Shown: positions 42,738-53,589, counted from the stretch's first letter. The stretch is DNA of 64,000 nucleotides from VRUE01 sp963728365 (GCA_963728365.1 CAVSJI010000001.1:124001-188000); one strand, 5' to 3'. Numbers and translations: made by a program. The notes: generated from the letters alone by a model not told the origin.

Positions 42738-43352
42738 ATGTTTGGGCAGCTCAAGTTCGACCGGCGCGGGTTGGTGCCCGTAGTGGCGCAAGATCACGCA
42801 ACTGGAGAGGTGCTTACGCTTGCCTATGCGAACGAGGCGGCGTTGCGGCTTTCGGTTGAGACGAGGGAGCTGCACTTTTGGAGCCGGTCGCGTGAGGAGA
42901 TCTGGCGCAAGGGGGAAACCTCGGGGAACGTGCTGAAGCTGCGGCAGCTGCGCTATGACTGCGACGGGGATGCGGTCGTGGCGCTGGTCGAGCCGACCGG
43001 GCCCGCCTGCCACACGGGGGAGCGCTCCTGCTTCTACCGCGATCTGGATGGCGACGGGACGCCGGAGCCGGCGCTGCACGAAACGCTAGCCGCGCTCGAG
43101 CGCACGCTGCGCAGCCGCGCCGCGGAGCGGCCCGAGGGCTCCTACACGGTGAAGCTGCTCGATGACCCGGCGCTGGTCGGCGAGAAGGTCGAGGAGGAGG
43201 CCGAGGAGGTCGTGCGCGCCGCCCGTGAAGAGACTGACGAGCGGGTCGCCGAAGAGGCCGCCGACGTGCTCTACCACCTCGCCGTGCTGCTCGCCTCGCG
43301 CGAGGTGCCGCAGTCGGCGGTGATGGAGGTGCTCGATGGCCGTCGTGGCTGA
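42738..43352 (+). CDS. hisIE: Bifunctional phosphoribosyl-AMP cyclohydrolase / phosphoribosyl-ATP pyrophosphatase
   Basis: 204 residues. The HisI half (about 1-110) shows LTLAYANEAALRLSVETREL, HFWSRSREEIWRKGETSGN and the metal-binding Cys in RYDCDGDAVV and CHTGERSCFYRDLDGDG. The HisE half (about 125-204) has the EKVEEEAEEVVRAAREETDE helix, with EEAADVLYHLAVLL ending at MEVLDGRRG. It performs the second and third steps of histidine synthesis. The real start is MFGQLKFD; sequence upstream is the PAL-E region. It overlaps trpE by 17 bp, so his and trp genes are coupled. Confidence 0.95.
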   Translation: MFGQLKFDRRGLVPVVAQDHATGEVLTLAYANEAALRLSVETRELHFWSRSREEIWRKGETSGNVLKLRQLRYDCDGDAVVALVEPTGPACHTGERSCFYRDLDGDGTPEPALHETLAALERTLRSRAAERPEGSYTVKLLDDPALVGEKVEEEAEEVVRAAREETDERVAEEAADVLYHLAVLLASREVPQSAVMEVLDGRRG

Positions 43353-44844
43353 TTCGGAGCTGGAGTTGACGCCCACCCTCGAGCAGGCCCGGGAGCTGGC
43401 CGCCGAGGGCAACGTCGTGCCCGTCTGCGCCCGCCTGATCGACGACTGCGAGACGCCCGTTTCGGCCTTTCTCAAGCTGCGCGCCGGCGAGCCCGAGGGG
43501 GCGCCCTGCTTCCTGCTCGAGTCGGCCGAGCAGGGCCAGGTCGGGCGTTACTCCTTCCTCGGCTTCCGGCCGCGCTCGATCCTCCGCTGGAGCGACGGGA
43601 CGCTCTCCGACGGCGAGGGCGGGGAGCGCGAAGCGCCGGACCCCTACGCAGCGGTTGCCGAGCACCTGAGCCACTTCCAGCTCGCGCCGGTCGAGGGCCT
43701 GCCGCCCTTCAGCGGCGGCGCCGTCGGCTTCTTCGGCTATGACCTGGTGCGCACGGTCGAGCCGCTCGGCGAGCCCAATCCCGACCCGCTTGGCCTGCCC
43801 GACCTGGCGCTGATGGTCACCGACCTGCTGCTCGTCTTCGACCACCTGCGCCACGAGCTGACGATCATGGCCTGCGCCTTCGCCGACGACGAGGGCGGCA
43901 TCGAGGCGGCCTACGAGCGCGCCGCGGCGACGATCGCCGAGGCGCGGGCGCGCCTGCGCGGCGCCGTCCCGGCCCCCGAGCGCCCGGCCCTCGCCGAGCC
44001 CCCGGAGTTCGCTTCGAACTTCGAGCGCGAGCAGTTCGAAGCCGCGGTCGCACGGATCGTCGAGTACGTCCGCGCCGGCGACGCCTTCCAGGTCGTCCCC
44101 TCGCAGCGCTTCTCGGCGCCCGCCGCGGTCGAGGCCTTCTCCGTCTACCGCGGCTTGCGCGCCGTCAACCCCTCGCCCTACATGTACTTCCTGGAGTTCG
44201 GCGATTTCCAGGTCGCCGGAGCCTCGCCGGAGCCGCTGGTCAAAGTCACCGGCAACCGAGTCGAGACCCGGCCGATCGCCGGCACCTACCCGCGCGGCGC
44301 CGACGAGGAGGAGGACCGCCGCCTCGCCGAACGCCTCGTCAACGACCCCAAGGAGCGGGCCGAGCACGTGATGCTGGTCGACCTCGGCCGCAACGACCTC
44401 GGTCGCGTCTGCGAGTACGGCAGCGTCAAGGTCGACGAGCTGATGGTGGTCGAGACCTACTCGCACGTGTTGCACATCGTCAGCCAGGTCTCCGGCACGC
44501 TGCGCGAGGGGGTGGGGGCGATGGACGTGCTGCGCTCGGCGCTGCCCGCCGGGACGCTTTCCGGCGCCCCCAAGGTGCGCGCCATGCAGATCATCGACGA
44601 GCTCGAGCCGGTCAAGCGCTGCGGCTACGGCGGGGCGATCGGCTACCTCTCCTGGAACGGCGACCTCGACACCGCGATCCACATCCGCACGGTCGTCGCC
44701 AAGGACGGTCAGCTGCACGTGCAGGCGGGCGGCGGCACGGTCGCCGACGCCAAACCCGCCTACGAGTACAACGAGTCGGTCAACAAGGCGCGCGCCGTCT
44801 TCCGCGCCGTCGAGCTGGCCTGCGAACAGCCGGACTGGAGCTGA
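43336..44844 (+). CDS. trpE: Anthranilate synthase component I
   Basis: 502 residues. The chorismate-binding core is complete: the feedback-type N-terminal region (TPVSAFLKLR-like DCETPVSAFLKLRAGEPEGA, containing LLESAEQGQVGRYSFLGF), then QVVPSQRFS, PSPYMYFLEFGDFQVAGASP, RPIAGTYPRGADEEED, VMLVDLGRNDLGRV, AGTLSGAPKVRAMQIIDELE and YGGAIGYLSWNGDLDTAI. With TrpG it makes anthranilate from chorismate and glutamine. The LLES motif is typical of tryptophan feedback-sensitive enzymes. It overlaps hisIE and is two bases from trpG. Confidence 0.97.
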   Translation: MAVVADSELELTPTLEQARELAAEGNVVPVCARLIDDCETPVSAFLKLRAGEPEGAPCFLLESAEQGQVGRYSFLGFRPRSILRWSDGTLSDGEGGEREAPDPYAAVAEHLSHFQLAPVEGLPPFSGGAVGFFGYDLVRTVEPLGEPNPDPLGLPDLALMVTDLLLVFDHLRHELTIMACAFADDEGGIEAAYERAAATIAEARARLRGAVPAPERPALAEPPEFASNFEREQFEAAVARIVEYVRAGDAFQVVPSQRFSAPAAVEAFSVYRGLRAVNPSPYMYFLEFGDFQVAGASPEPLVKVTGNRVETRPIAGTYPRGADEEEDRRLAERLVNDPKERAEHVMLVDLGRNDLGRVCEYGSVKVDELMVVETYSHVLHIVSQVSGTLREGVGAMDVLRSALPAGTLSGAPKVRAMQIIDELEPVKRCGYGGAIGYLSWNGDLDTAIHIRTVVAKDGQLHVQAGGGTVADAKPAYEYNESVNKARAVFRAVELACEQPDWS

Positions 44845-44846
44845 CC

Positions 44847-45425
44847 GTGCGCGTGCTCGTGATCGACAACTACGACTCCTTCACCTACAACCTGGTCCAG
44901 TACCTGGGCGAGCTCGGCGCCGAGCTGGAGGTCGTGCGCAACGACGTGGCGACCGTCGAGGAGCTGCTCGAGCGCGGCGCCGAGCGGCTCGTCGTCTCGC
45001 CCGGCCCCTGCACACCGGCCGAGGCGGGCATCTCCAAGGAGGCGATCCGGCGCTTCGCCGAGGCCGGCACGCCGGTGCTCGGGGTCTGCCTCGGCCACCA
45101 GTCGCTGGTCGAGGCCTTCGGCGGGCGGACCGTCGTCGGCGACCCGATCCACGGCAAGGACGCGGAGATCGAGCACGATGGTCGCACGATCTTCGCCGGC
45201 CTGCCCAGCCCGCTGGTCGCCGGCCGCTACCACTCGCTGGTCGCCGATCCCGACCTGCCGGAGGAGCTCGAGCTGAGCGCCAGCCTTGGCGAGGTGGTGA
45301 TGGGTGCCCGCCACCGCGAGCTGCCCGCCGAGGGCGTCCAGTTCCACCCCGAGTCGGTCCTCACGCCCCTGGGCAAGTCCCTCCTGGCCAACTTCCTGGA
45401 CACGGGCAACGGGAGCGCCGAATGA
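44847..45425 (+). CDS. trpG: Anthranilate synthase glutaminase subunit
   Basis: 192 residues, GTG start. Class I glutamine amidotransferase with catalytic Cys in GVCLGHQSLVEAFGG (about residue 80) and the His-Glu pair in VQFHPESVLTPLG near the end; the start MRVLVIDNYDSFTYNLVQYL is standard. It supplies ammonia to TrpE. After its stop comes a PAL-C element before trpD. Confidence 0.97.
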   Translation: MRVLVIDNYDSFTYNLVQYLGELGAELEVVRNDVATVEELLERGAERLVVSPGPCTPAEAGISKEAIRRFAEAGTPVLGVCLGHQSLVEAFGGRTVVGDPIHGKDAEIEHDGRTIFAGLPSPLVAGRYHSLVADPDLPEELELSASLGEVVMGARHRELPAEGVQFHPESVLTPLGKSLLANFLDTGNGSAE

Positions 45426-45426
45426 C

Positions 45427-45475
45427 GTTCCGGTGCGCCTTTTCGGGGCATAGACCACATAAGGCGCACCGGAAC
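45427..45475. repeat. PAL-C palindromic element, copy 2 (trpG-trpD gap)
   Basis: Arms GTTCCGGTGCGCCTT and AAGGCGCACCGGAAC, 15 nt and perfect; a 19-nt loop contains CATAGACC. It begins one base after the trpG stop and ends 17 bp before the trpD start. The arms match PAL-C copy 1; the loop has drifted. Confidence 0.85.
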
Positions 45476-45492
45476 CTCGGCGGTTCGGCGCG

Positions 45493-46524
<1,032 letters not shown>

Positions 46525-46544
46525 GCTTGTTCTCTCAAGTGGCG

Positions 46545-47345
46545 ATGATCGAGCAGCTGATCTCGGTGGCGCGGGAAGGAGTCGAGGAGCGCCGCGTGCG
46601 GGTCCCGCAAGCGGACCTCGAGTCGCACCTGTCCGCGCGCGCCGACGACCGGCCCTTCAGCGAGGCGCTGGTGCGGCCCGGGCTCTCGCTGATCGCCGAG
46701 TTCAAGCGCCGCTCGCCGAGCGCCGGAGAGATCTCCGCCAGCGCCACGGTCGCCGAGCAGGTCGGCGCGTATGAGCGCGGCGGCGCGGCGGCGCTCTCGG
46801 TGCTCACCGACGAACGCCACTTCGGCGGCTCGCTCGAAGACCTGCGCGCCGCGCGGGCCGCCGGCGATCTGCCGATCCTGCGCAAGGACTTCATCGTCGA
46901 TCCCTACCAGCTCTACGAGGCGGCGGTCAACGGCGCCGACGCCGTGCTGCTCATCGTCCGCGCCCTCGATGACGAGGAGCTGCGCGCGATGTACGACGAG
47001 GCGCGCGGGCTGGACCTCGACTGCCTGGTCGAGGTCCACGACGCCGAGGAGCTGCAGCGGGCGCTGCAGCTCGATGTCGACGTGATCGGCATCAACAACC
47101 GCGACCTCGACCGGGGCACGGTCGACATCTCGACCACCTACGAGCTTCTCACCGACGTGCCGGCCGGCAAGACGATCGTCGCCGAGAGCGGCATCTCGAC
47201 CCGGTCCGAGCTGGAGGAGTTGGAGCGGGTCGGGGTCGACGCGGTGCTGATCGGCTCGGCGCTGATGAGGGCCGCCGACCCCGAGGCGAAGACCCGCGAG
47301 CTGACCGGCGCCGACGAGAACACCCGCGAGCACCATCTGCCCTGA
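46545..47345 (+). CDS. trpC: Indole-3-glycerol phosphate synthase
   Basis: 266 residues. An (alpha/beta)8 barrel with the family motifs SLIAEFKRRSPSAGEIS (Lys base), LSVLTDERHFGGSLEDL, ILRKDFIVDPYQLYEAAVNG, DVIGINNRDLDRGTVD and VAESGISTRSELEELERVG. It closes the indole ring. A GTG six bases upstream is an alternative start. About 80 bp after its stop begins a protease gene that interrupts the trp order. Confidence 0.96.
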   Translation: MIEQLISVAREGVEERRVRVPQADLESHLSARADDRPFSEALVRPGLSLIAEFKRRSPSAGEISASATVAEQVGAYERGGAAALSVLTDERHFGGSLEDLRAARAAGDLPILRKDFIVDPYQLYEAAVNGADAVLLIVRALDDEELRAMYDEARGLDLDCLVEVHDAEELQRALQLDVDVIGINNRDLDRGTVDISTTYELLTDVPAGKTIVAESGISTRSELEELERVGVDAVLIGSALMRAADPEAKTRELTGADENTREHHLP

Positions 47346-47422
47346 GGCCGCCCTCGGCTTTTGGCGCTGCCTTCACGGCCGTTTAGGAAACGCTGAGGAA
47401 TCCCCCTTACCGTTCTCGACGC

Positions 47423-48625
47423 ATGAGACGCTTCTTTGGCACTCCTTTTGGTTCGGGGCTCCTCGGGGGCGCGGTCGTCGCCGCCTTCTTCGCGGTCGCC
47501 ATCTCAGCGGGATGGATCGACGCGAAGGGCGGCACGACCGCGACCCTGCCGGAGCCGCTGGCAACCCCGGTCGCCAGCAAGGAAAGCGCCGAAGACTCCA
47601 ACGCGGTCAACCGGATCTACCGCCACGACGGCCAGGGCGTCGCCTTCATCGAATCGACGCTCGCCGCCCAAGAATCCGAAGCCTCGCCCTTCAACCCCTT
47701 CGGCGAAGGCGAATCGAGCGGCGGCGGGATCGCCACCGGCTCGGGTTTCGTGATCGACACCGACGGTCACATCCTCACCAACAACCACGTGGTCGACGGC
47801 GCGACCAAGATCGAGGTCAAGCTCGGCTCCTCGGAGACCGAGCTGAAGGCCGAAGTGGTGGGCACCGACCCGGCCAGCGACATCGCCCTGCTCAAGGTCG
47901 ACGCGCCCGAAGGCGAGCTGCATCCGCTCGGCCTCGGCGACTCCTCCAAGGTCCGGGTCGGCGACCCGGTCGTCGCGATCGGCAACCCGTTCGGCCTCGA
48001 TCGCACGGTGACAACCGGCATCGTCTCGGCCCTGCAGCGCCAGATCCAGGCGCCCAACGGCTTCTCGATCGACCACGTGATCCAGACCGACGCGGCGATC
48101 AACCCCGGCAACTCCGGCGGCCCGCTGATCGACTCGAAGGGCGAGGTGATCGGGATCAACTCGCAGATCGAGACCGGCGGCGGCAGCAGCGGCAACGTCG
48201 GCATCGGCTTCGCGATCCCGATCGACACCGCGCGCGAGGTCGTCAACGAAATCGAGCAGAACGGCAAGGTCGAACACGCCTACCTCGGCATCAACGGCGG
48301 CACGATCACCCCGGGGCTCGCCAAGGCGGTCAATCTGCCGGTCGAAAAAGGCGTGCTCGTCGCCGAAGTCGTCAAGGACGGGCCCGCCGACAAGGCCGGG
48401 CTGCAGGGCGGCTCGACCGAAGCGACGATCGAAGGCGCCAGCTTCAAGCTCGGCGGCGACATCATCACTGAGATCGACGGCAAGAAGGTCGACTCGATGG
48501 AAGAGTTGATCGAAGCGGTCAACGTCGCCAAGCCGGGCGACAAGATGGAGCTGACCGTCCTCCGCCACGGCGAAAGTCAGCAGATCGACGTGACCCTCGG
48601 CAGCCGTCCGAACTCGGTCAAATAG
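47423..48625 (+). CDS. HtrA/DegP-type membrane-anchored serine protease
   Basis: 400 residues. A single N-terminal membrane helix (LGGAVVAAFFAVAISAGWI) exposes a trypsin-like domain with the triad His in TNNHVVDGATKIEV (about residue 122), Asp in ASDIALLKVDAPEG (about 152) and Ser in NPGNSGGPLIDSKGEVIG (about 231), then one PDZ domain (GVLVAEVVKDGPADKAGLQG, GDIITEIDGKKVDS). Such proteases handle misfolded envelope proteins. It is placed between trpC and trpF in the same direction, with its own 77-bp gap; a link to tryptophan metabolism is unlikely, so it is probably a later insertion into the operon. Confidence 0.93.
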   Translation: MRRFFGTPFGSGLLGGAVVAAFFAVAISAGWIDAKGGTTATLPEPLATPVASKESAEDSNAVNRIYRHDGQGVAFIESTLAAQESEASPFNPFGEGESSGGGIATGSGFVIDTDGHILTNNHVVDGATKIEVKLGSSETELKAEVVGTDPASDIALLKVDAPEGELHPLGLGDSSKVRVGDPVVAIGNPFGLDRTVTTGIVSALQRQIQAPNGFSIDHVIQTDAAINPGNSGGPLIDSKGEVIGINSQIETGGGSSGNVGIGFAIPIDTAREVVNEIEQNGKVEHAYLGINGGTITPGLAKAVNLPVEKGVLVAEVVKDGPADKAGLQGGSTEATIEGASFKLGGDIITEIDGKKVDSMEELIEAVNVAKPGDKMELTVLRHGESQQIDVTLGSRPNSVK

Positions 48626-48646
48626 GCGCTCGCGTACTCTGCGGGT

Positions 48647-49278
48647 GTGCGCGTAAAGATCTGCGGGATCACCAATCTGGACGACGCGGCCGAGGCCGTG
48701 CAGCTCGGCGCCTGGGCGATCGGCTTGATCCACTACGACCGCAGCCCACGCTTCTGTCCGCCTGACCAGGCTGCCGCGATCTGCGCCGCCTTCCGGCGCA
48801 AGTGCGAGGTGGTCGGCGTCTTCGTCAACCCGGAGCTCGACGACGTCGCGAAGGCGGTCGAGGGAGCGGGGCTGACGATGGTGCAGCTGAACGGCGCCGA
48901 GGGACCGCAGCTCTGCGCCGAGGTGGCGCGGCGCACGGGGCTCAAGGTGATCAAGGCGATCCACGTCGCCAGCGCCGCCGAGATCCACGCCGCCGAGGCC
49001 TTCCGCACCGACTTCCACCTTTTCGACCGGCGGGGCAAGGGTCTCTGGGGCGGCACCGGGCAGAGCTTCGACTGGACCCTGCTCAAGGGGCATCGCTCCG
49101 AGGTGCCGGCGATCGTCGCCGGCGGGTTGCGTCCCGGAAACGTCGCCACCGCGATCGAGCTCACCCATCCCTACGCGGTCGACGTGGCCAGCGGCGTGGA
49201 GAGCGAGCCGGGCCGCAAGGACCATGCCGCGATGGCCGCCTTCTTCGAGGCGGCGCGGGGCGCTGGCGTCGCGTCGGC

Positions 49279-49282
<4 letters not shown>
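48647..49282 (+). CDS. trpF: Phosphoribosylanthranilate isomerase
   Basis: 211 residues, GTG start. Motifs VKICGITNLDDAAEAVQLGA, VGVFVNPELDDVAKAVEGAG, VQLNGAEGPQLC and LFDRRGKGLWGGTGQSFDWT mark TrpF; the last is the phosphate-binding loop. It overlaps trpB by 4 bp. Confidence 0.96.
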
Positions 49283-50445
<1,163 letters not shown>

Positions 50446-50480
50446 GCCCGTCTCTCTCCGTCACGAACACCGGGACGAGG

Positions 50481-50531
50481 CGAACTGCATCAACTTCTCC
50501 TTCTGGCAGGTAGAGAAGTTGATGCAGTTCG
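50481..50531. repeat. PAL-D palindromic element, copy 1 (trpB-trpA gap)
   Basis: 19-nt perfect arms CGAACTGCATCAACTTCTC and complement around loop CTTCTGGCAGGTA. The right arm ends 3 bp before the GGAGG ribosome-binding site of trpA. Copy 2 lies before the last gene of the window. Confidence 0.85.
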
Positions 50532-50547
50532 GCCGGAGGTGCGGGGA

Positions 50548-51351
50548 GTGATCGGGCCAGAGCGGATCTCCCGGGCGTTTGAGAAAGCTCGGGGGGAGGG
50601 GCGGGCGGCGCTTATGCCCTACATGATGGCCGGCTTTCCTGATTTCGAGACGTCGAAGGCCGTTGCGTTGGCGTATGCGGAGTCGGCGGATTTGATTGAG
50701 CTTGGGGTGCCGTTCTCCGACCCTCTCGCCGACGGGCCGACTATTCATGCGGCGGCTACCGCGGCTTTGGAGGCGGGAGCTTCCCTCGAGACGGCAATTG
50801 AGATCTGCGAGGCGATCTCTGAACGGGTGCCGGTGGTCTTCATGGTCTACGCCAACATGGTGCTAGCGCATGGCGGAGCGGGGGAGTTTGCTCGGCGGGC
50901 GCTGGCGGCCGGGGCGGCTGGGGCGATCGTGCCTGACTTGCCGCTGGAGGAGGCGGCGCCGGTGCGGGAGGCGTTCCGTGACGCCGGGCTGGCGCTGGTG
51001 CCGCTTGCGGCGCCGACCACTCCGGCCGAGCGGCGGGCGCGGATCTGCGCCGCCGCCGAGGGATTCGTCTACGTGGTCGCCACGGTGGGGACGACCGGCG
51101 AGCGCGAGGCGATCCCGCCGCAGCTTGCCGACCTCGTCCTCGCCACCAAGCAGGAGGCGAAGGTGCCGGTCGCGGTCGGCTTCGGGATCGGCACGCCCGC
51201 GCAGGCCGGCGAGGTCGGCCGGCTGGCCGACGGCGTGATCATTGGCAGCCGTCTGGTTCGCGCCGCCGGCGAGGCCGGCAGCCCGGAGGGCGCGCGCGAG
51301 GCCGTCGGCTCCTTTCTGCGGGAGACGCGGGCGGCCCTCGGCGCCGCGTAG
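50548..51351 (+). CDS. trpA: Tryptophan synthase alpha chain
   Basis: 267 residues. The catalytic Glu is in ADLIELGVPFSDPLADGPTI (E and D as in the family), with MPYMMAGFPDFETSKAVALA before it and VPVAVGFGIGTPAQAGEVGR late. I prefer this GTG because GGAGG lies 8 bases upstream; a GTG 9 bases earlier overlaps that site. It makes indole from indole glycerol phosphate together with TrpB and ends the trp cluster. Confidence 0.96.
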   Translation: MIGPERISRAFEKARGEGRAALMPYMMAGFPDFETSKAVALAYAESADLIELGVPFSDPLADGPTIHAAATAALEAGASLETAIEICEAISERVPVVFMVYANMVLAHGGAGEFARRALAAGAAGAIVPDLPLEEAAPVREAFRDAGLALVPLAAPTTPAERRARICAAAEGFVYVVATVGTTGEREAIPPQLADLVLATKQEAKVPVAVGFGIGTPAQAGEVGRLADGVIIGSRLVRAAGEAGSPEGAREAVGSFLRETRAALGAA

Positions 51352-51379
51352 CCGCCGCGCCGGTTAGGATGCGCGCCGC

Positions 51380-51529
51380 ATGGGAATGATCATCACCCTC
51401 TTCCTCGCGCTCGCCTCGACCACGGTCGTCTACGCCGTGCTCGGCCAGGGCGGCGGCGTCGCCGGCCTGGTCTTCTTCGGGATCCTGCTGATTGGCGCGA
51501 CGATTCGGGTCTTCAAGCCCGCCGCCTGA
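51380..51529 (+). CDS. Small two-helix membrane protein
   Basis: 49 residues, MGMIITLFLALASTTVVYAV then a short loop LGQGGG and a second helix VAGLVFFGILLIGATIRVF, ending KPAA. Two membrane segments, no known family. It begins 28 bp after trpA in the same direction and may be co-transcribed. Small membrane proteins of this sort are easily missed in annotation. Confidence 0.6.
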   Translation: MGMIITLFLALASTTVVYAVLGQGGGVAGLVFFGILLIGATIRVFKPAA

Positions 51530-51535
51530 GCGCCC

Positions 51536-52351
51536 TCAGGCGCGCGTCGCGACCACCTCGAGGTATTCGGGTTCCAGCACAAGGGCTTGCTCGCCCGCCG
51601 TGTTCCCCTCTTCGAGGAACTTGCGCAGGTCGGCCTCCAGCGCCGCCTCGCCCTCGGGGCCGACGCGCTCGAAGGCGACCTTGGTCGGCCCGAAGTAGGT
51701 GCGGAAGAACTCCAGCCAGTGGTCGACGGAGCGGAAGGTCTGGCGAGAGCGCTTGCGCTCGACGCTCAGATCCGAGATCCCGTCGCCGAAGTACTGGCGC
51801 AGGTGCTCCTCGGTGCCCCAGAGCAGCGGCGGCTTGACGCCGGGGGGAGGCGGCGCGTGCTTGGCGACCGTCATGAACATGTCGCCGATGCCGCTGTCGG
51901 GCACCCAGTTGGCCATCCCGATCCGGCCGCCGGGCTTGGTCACGCGCAGCAGCTCGGCGGCGCAGCGCTCGTGGTCGGGGGCGAACATCGCGCCGAAGAT
52001 CGACATCGTCACGTCGAAGGCGGCGTCGTCGAAGGGCAGCGCCTCGGCATCCGCCTCGACGAACTCGACGTCGAGCCGCTCAACCGCGGCGCGCTCGCGC
52101 CCGCGCTGGAGCAGGGCGGGCACGTAGTCGGCACCGACCACGCCTCCCCAGGAGCGCCGTGCCGCCGCGATCGCCCCGTTGCCGCTACCGCAGGCGACGT
52201 CCAGGACTCGCTCGCCCGGCACGATCTCCAGCGCCTCGGCCAGGTCCTCGGCCACCTTCATGATCAGGCTGGCGACCATCGCAAAGTCGCCATCCGACCA
52301 GGTCTTCTGCTGCATCGCCTTGACCGCTTCCAGATCCACCATCTCGCTCAT
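51536..52351 (-). CDS. Class I SAM-dependent methyltransferase
   Basis: 271 residues. SAM motif I is VLDVACGSGNGAIAAARRSW (about residues 48-67). Further motifs are VEFVEADAEALPFDDAAFDV and LLRVTKPGGRIGMANWVPDS. This is the UbiE/COQ5-like methyltransferase layout. The C-terminal half is longer than a bare catalytic domain and shows a helical lid (SVDHWLEFFRTYFGPTKVAF). Substrate unknown; lipid or quinone methylation is possible but not shown. It is convergent with the small membrane-protein gene. Confidence 0.85.
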   Translation of the reverse strand: MSEMVDLEAVKAMQQKTWSDGDFAMVASLIMKVAEDLAEALEIVPGERVLDVACGSGNGAIAAARRSWGGVVGADYVPALLQRGRERAAVERLDVEFVEADAEALPFDDAAFDVTMSIFGAMFAPDHERCAAELLRVTKPGGRIGMANWVPDSGIGDMFMTVAKHAPPPPGVKPPLLWGTEEHLRQYFGDGISDLSVERKRSRQTFRSVDHWLEFFRTYFGPTKVAFERVGPEGEAALEADLRKFLEEGNTAGEQALVLEPEYLEVVATRA

Positions 52352-52425
52352 CCCAAGCTCTCCTTATCTGTTTCGGCGCTCTTCATTGAAGCTATCGCGA
52401 AACCGGGCCTTCGTCGTGCATCAGG

Positions 52426-52542
52426 AGGCCCTACCCCGGCGGGGGTGGAGCGTCTTGTACTTTTCGCGAGTGCTCGCCCGAGGCGACAGCGATCTCCGTT
52501 CCCACGAAAAAGTTAAGCGGAACCCCCGCCGGGGTAGGGCCT
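52426..52542 (+). repeat. PAL-B structured element, copy 2 (upstream of pfkA)
   Basis: Outer arms of 21 nt pair perfectly (AGGCCCTACCCCGGCG... with its complement) but differ in sequence from copy 1. The inner strands GGAGCGTCTTGTACTTTTCG and AAGTTAAGCGGA are shared with copy 1. It ends 9 bp before the pfkA start codon, so it would occupy the 5' end of that mRNA or its ribosome-binding region. Confidence 0.85.
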
Positions 52543-52551
52543 AGCAAGGCC

Positions 52552-53580
52552 ATGCGAATCGGCGTACTAACCGGCGGCGGCGACTGCCCCGGGCTGAACG
52601 CCGTGATCCGAGCGATCGTGCGCAAGGGCGTCGAACGCTGCGGCCACGAGTTCGTCGGCTACCGCGACGGCTGGCGCGGGCCTCTGGAGGGAGACAACCG
52701 GCCGCTTGGAGTGCCGGAGGTGCGCGGCATCCTGCCGCGCGGCGGCACGGTCCTCGGCGCCTCGCGGACCAACCCCTTCAAGGAGGACGGCGGGCCCGAG
52801 CGGCTCGTGGCGCGGCTCGAGGCCGACGGGGTCGACGGCCTGATCGCGATCGGCGGCGAGGACACCCTGGGAGCGGCGGCCCGCCTGCATGGCGAGCACG
52901 GCGTGCCCGTGGTCGGCGTGCCGAAGACGATCGACAACGACCTCAGCGCCACCGACTACACCTTCGGCTTCGACACCGCGGTCAACATCGCGATGGAGGC
53001 GATCGACCGCCTGCACACGACCGCGGACAGCCACCACCGGGTGCTGATCGTCGAGGTGATGGGCCGCCACGCCGGCTGGATCGCCTTGCACGCCGGCCTG
53101 GCCGGCGGCGCCAACGTGATCCTGATCCCCGAGCTGCCCTTCGACCTCGAGCGGGTTTGCGAGCTGGTCGGGCGCCGCCTCGAGGCCCGCTTCGCGCCGA
53201 TCGTCGTCGTCTCGGAGGGCGCCCAGCCTGCCGGCGGCATCCCCGAGACCCAGGACTCCTCGCTCGACGCCTTCGGCCACGTCCGCCTCGGCGGCATCGC
53301 CCACTGGCTTGAGCAGGAGATCGAGCAGCGCACCGGCAAGGAGACCCGTGCCACCGTCCTCGGGCACGTCCAGCGCGGGGGCACGCCGACGGCCTTCGAC
53401 CGCGTCCTCGCGACCCGCTTCGGGTTGCACGCGATCGACGCGGTCGACGCGGGTGAGTGGGGCAGGATGACTGCCTTGCGCGGGACCGAGATCAAGCTCG
53501 TGGGCCTCGACCAGGCCGTTGCCGAGCTGAAGACGGTGCCGCCGGAGCTGTATGGCGAGGCGGAGGTCTTCTTTGGGTAG
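52552..53580 (+). CDS. pfkA: 6-phosphofructokinase, probably pyrophosphate-dependent
   Basis: 342 residues. Group III phosphofructokinase: MRIGVLTGGGDCPGLNAVIR, GTVLGASRTNPF-type loop, GGED (101-104), PKTIDNDLSATDYTFGFDTA, EVMGRHAGWIALHAGLAGGA. Asp at position 104 and Lys in PKTIDND are the residues that mark pyrophosphate as phosphate donor; ATP enzymes have Gly at 104 (family knowledge). It would therefore run glycolysis or gluconeogenesis reversibly. The short leader carries PAL-B; the next gene is separated by PAL-A copy 4. Confidence 0.93.
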   Translation: MRIGVLTGGGDCPGLNAVIRAIVRKGVERCGHEFVGYRDGWRGPLEGDNRPLGVPEVRGILPRGGTVLGASRTNPFKEDGGPERLVARLEADGVDGLIAIGGEDTLGAAARLHGEHGVPVVGVPKTIDNDLSATDYTFGFDTAVNIAMEAIDRLHTTADSHHRVLIVEVMGRHAGWIALHAGLAGGANVILIPELPFDLERVCELVGRRLEARFAPIVVVSEGAQPAGGIPETQDSSLDAFGHVRLGGIAHWLEQEIEQRTGKETRATVLGHVQRGGTPTAFDRVLATRFGLHAIDAVDAGEWGRMTALRGTEIKLVGLDQAVAELKTVPPELYGEAEVFFG

Positions 53581-53589
53581 CGAGGCGGG

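Noticed and set aside
47346..47422. Leader peptide or attenuator between trpC and the protease gene
   Set aside because: No run of Trp codons or competing hairpins could be found.
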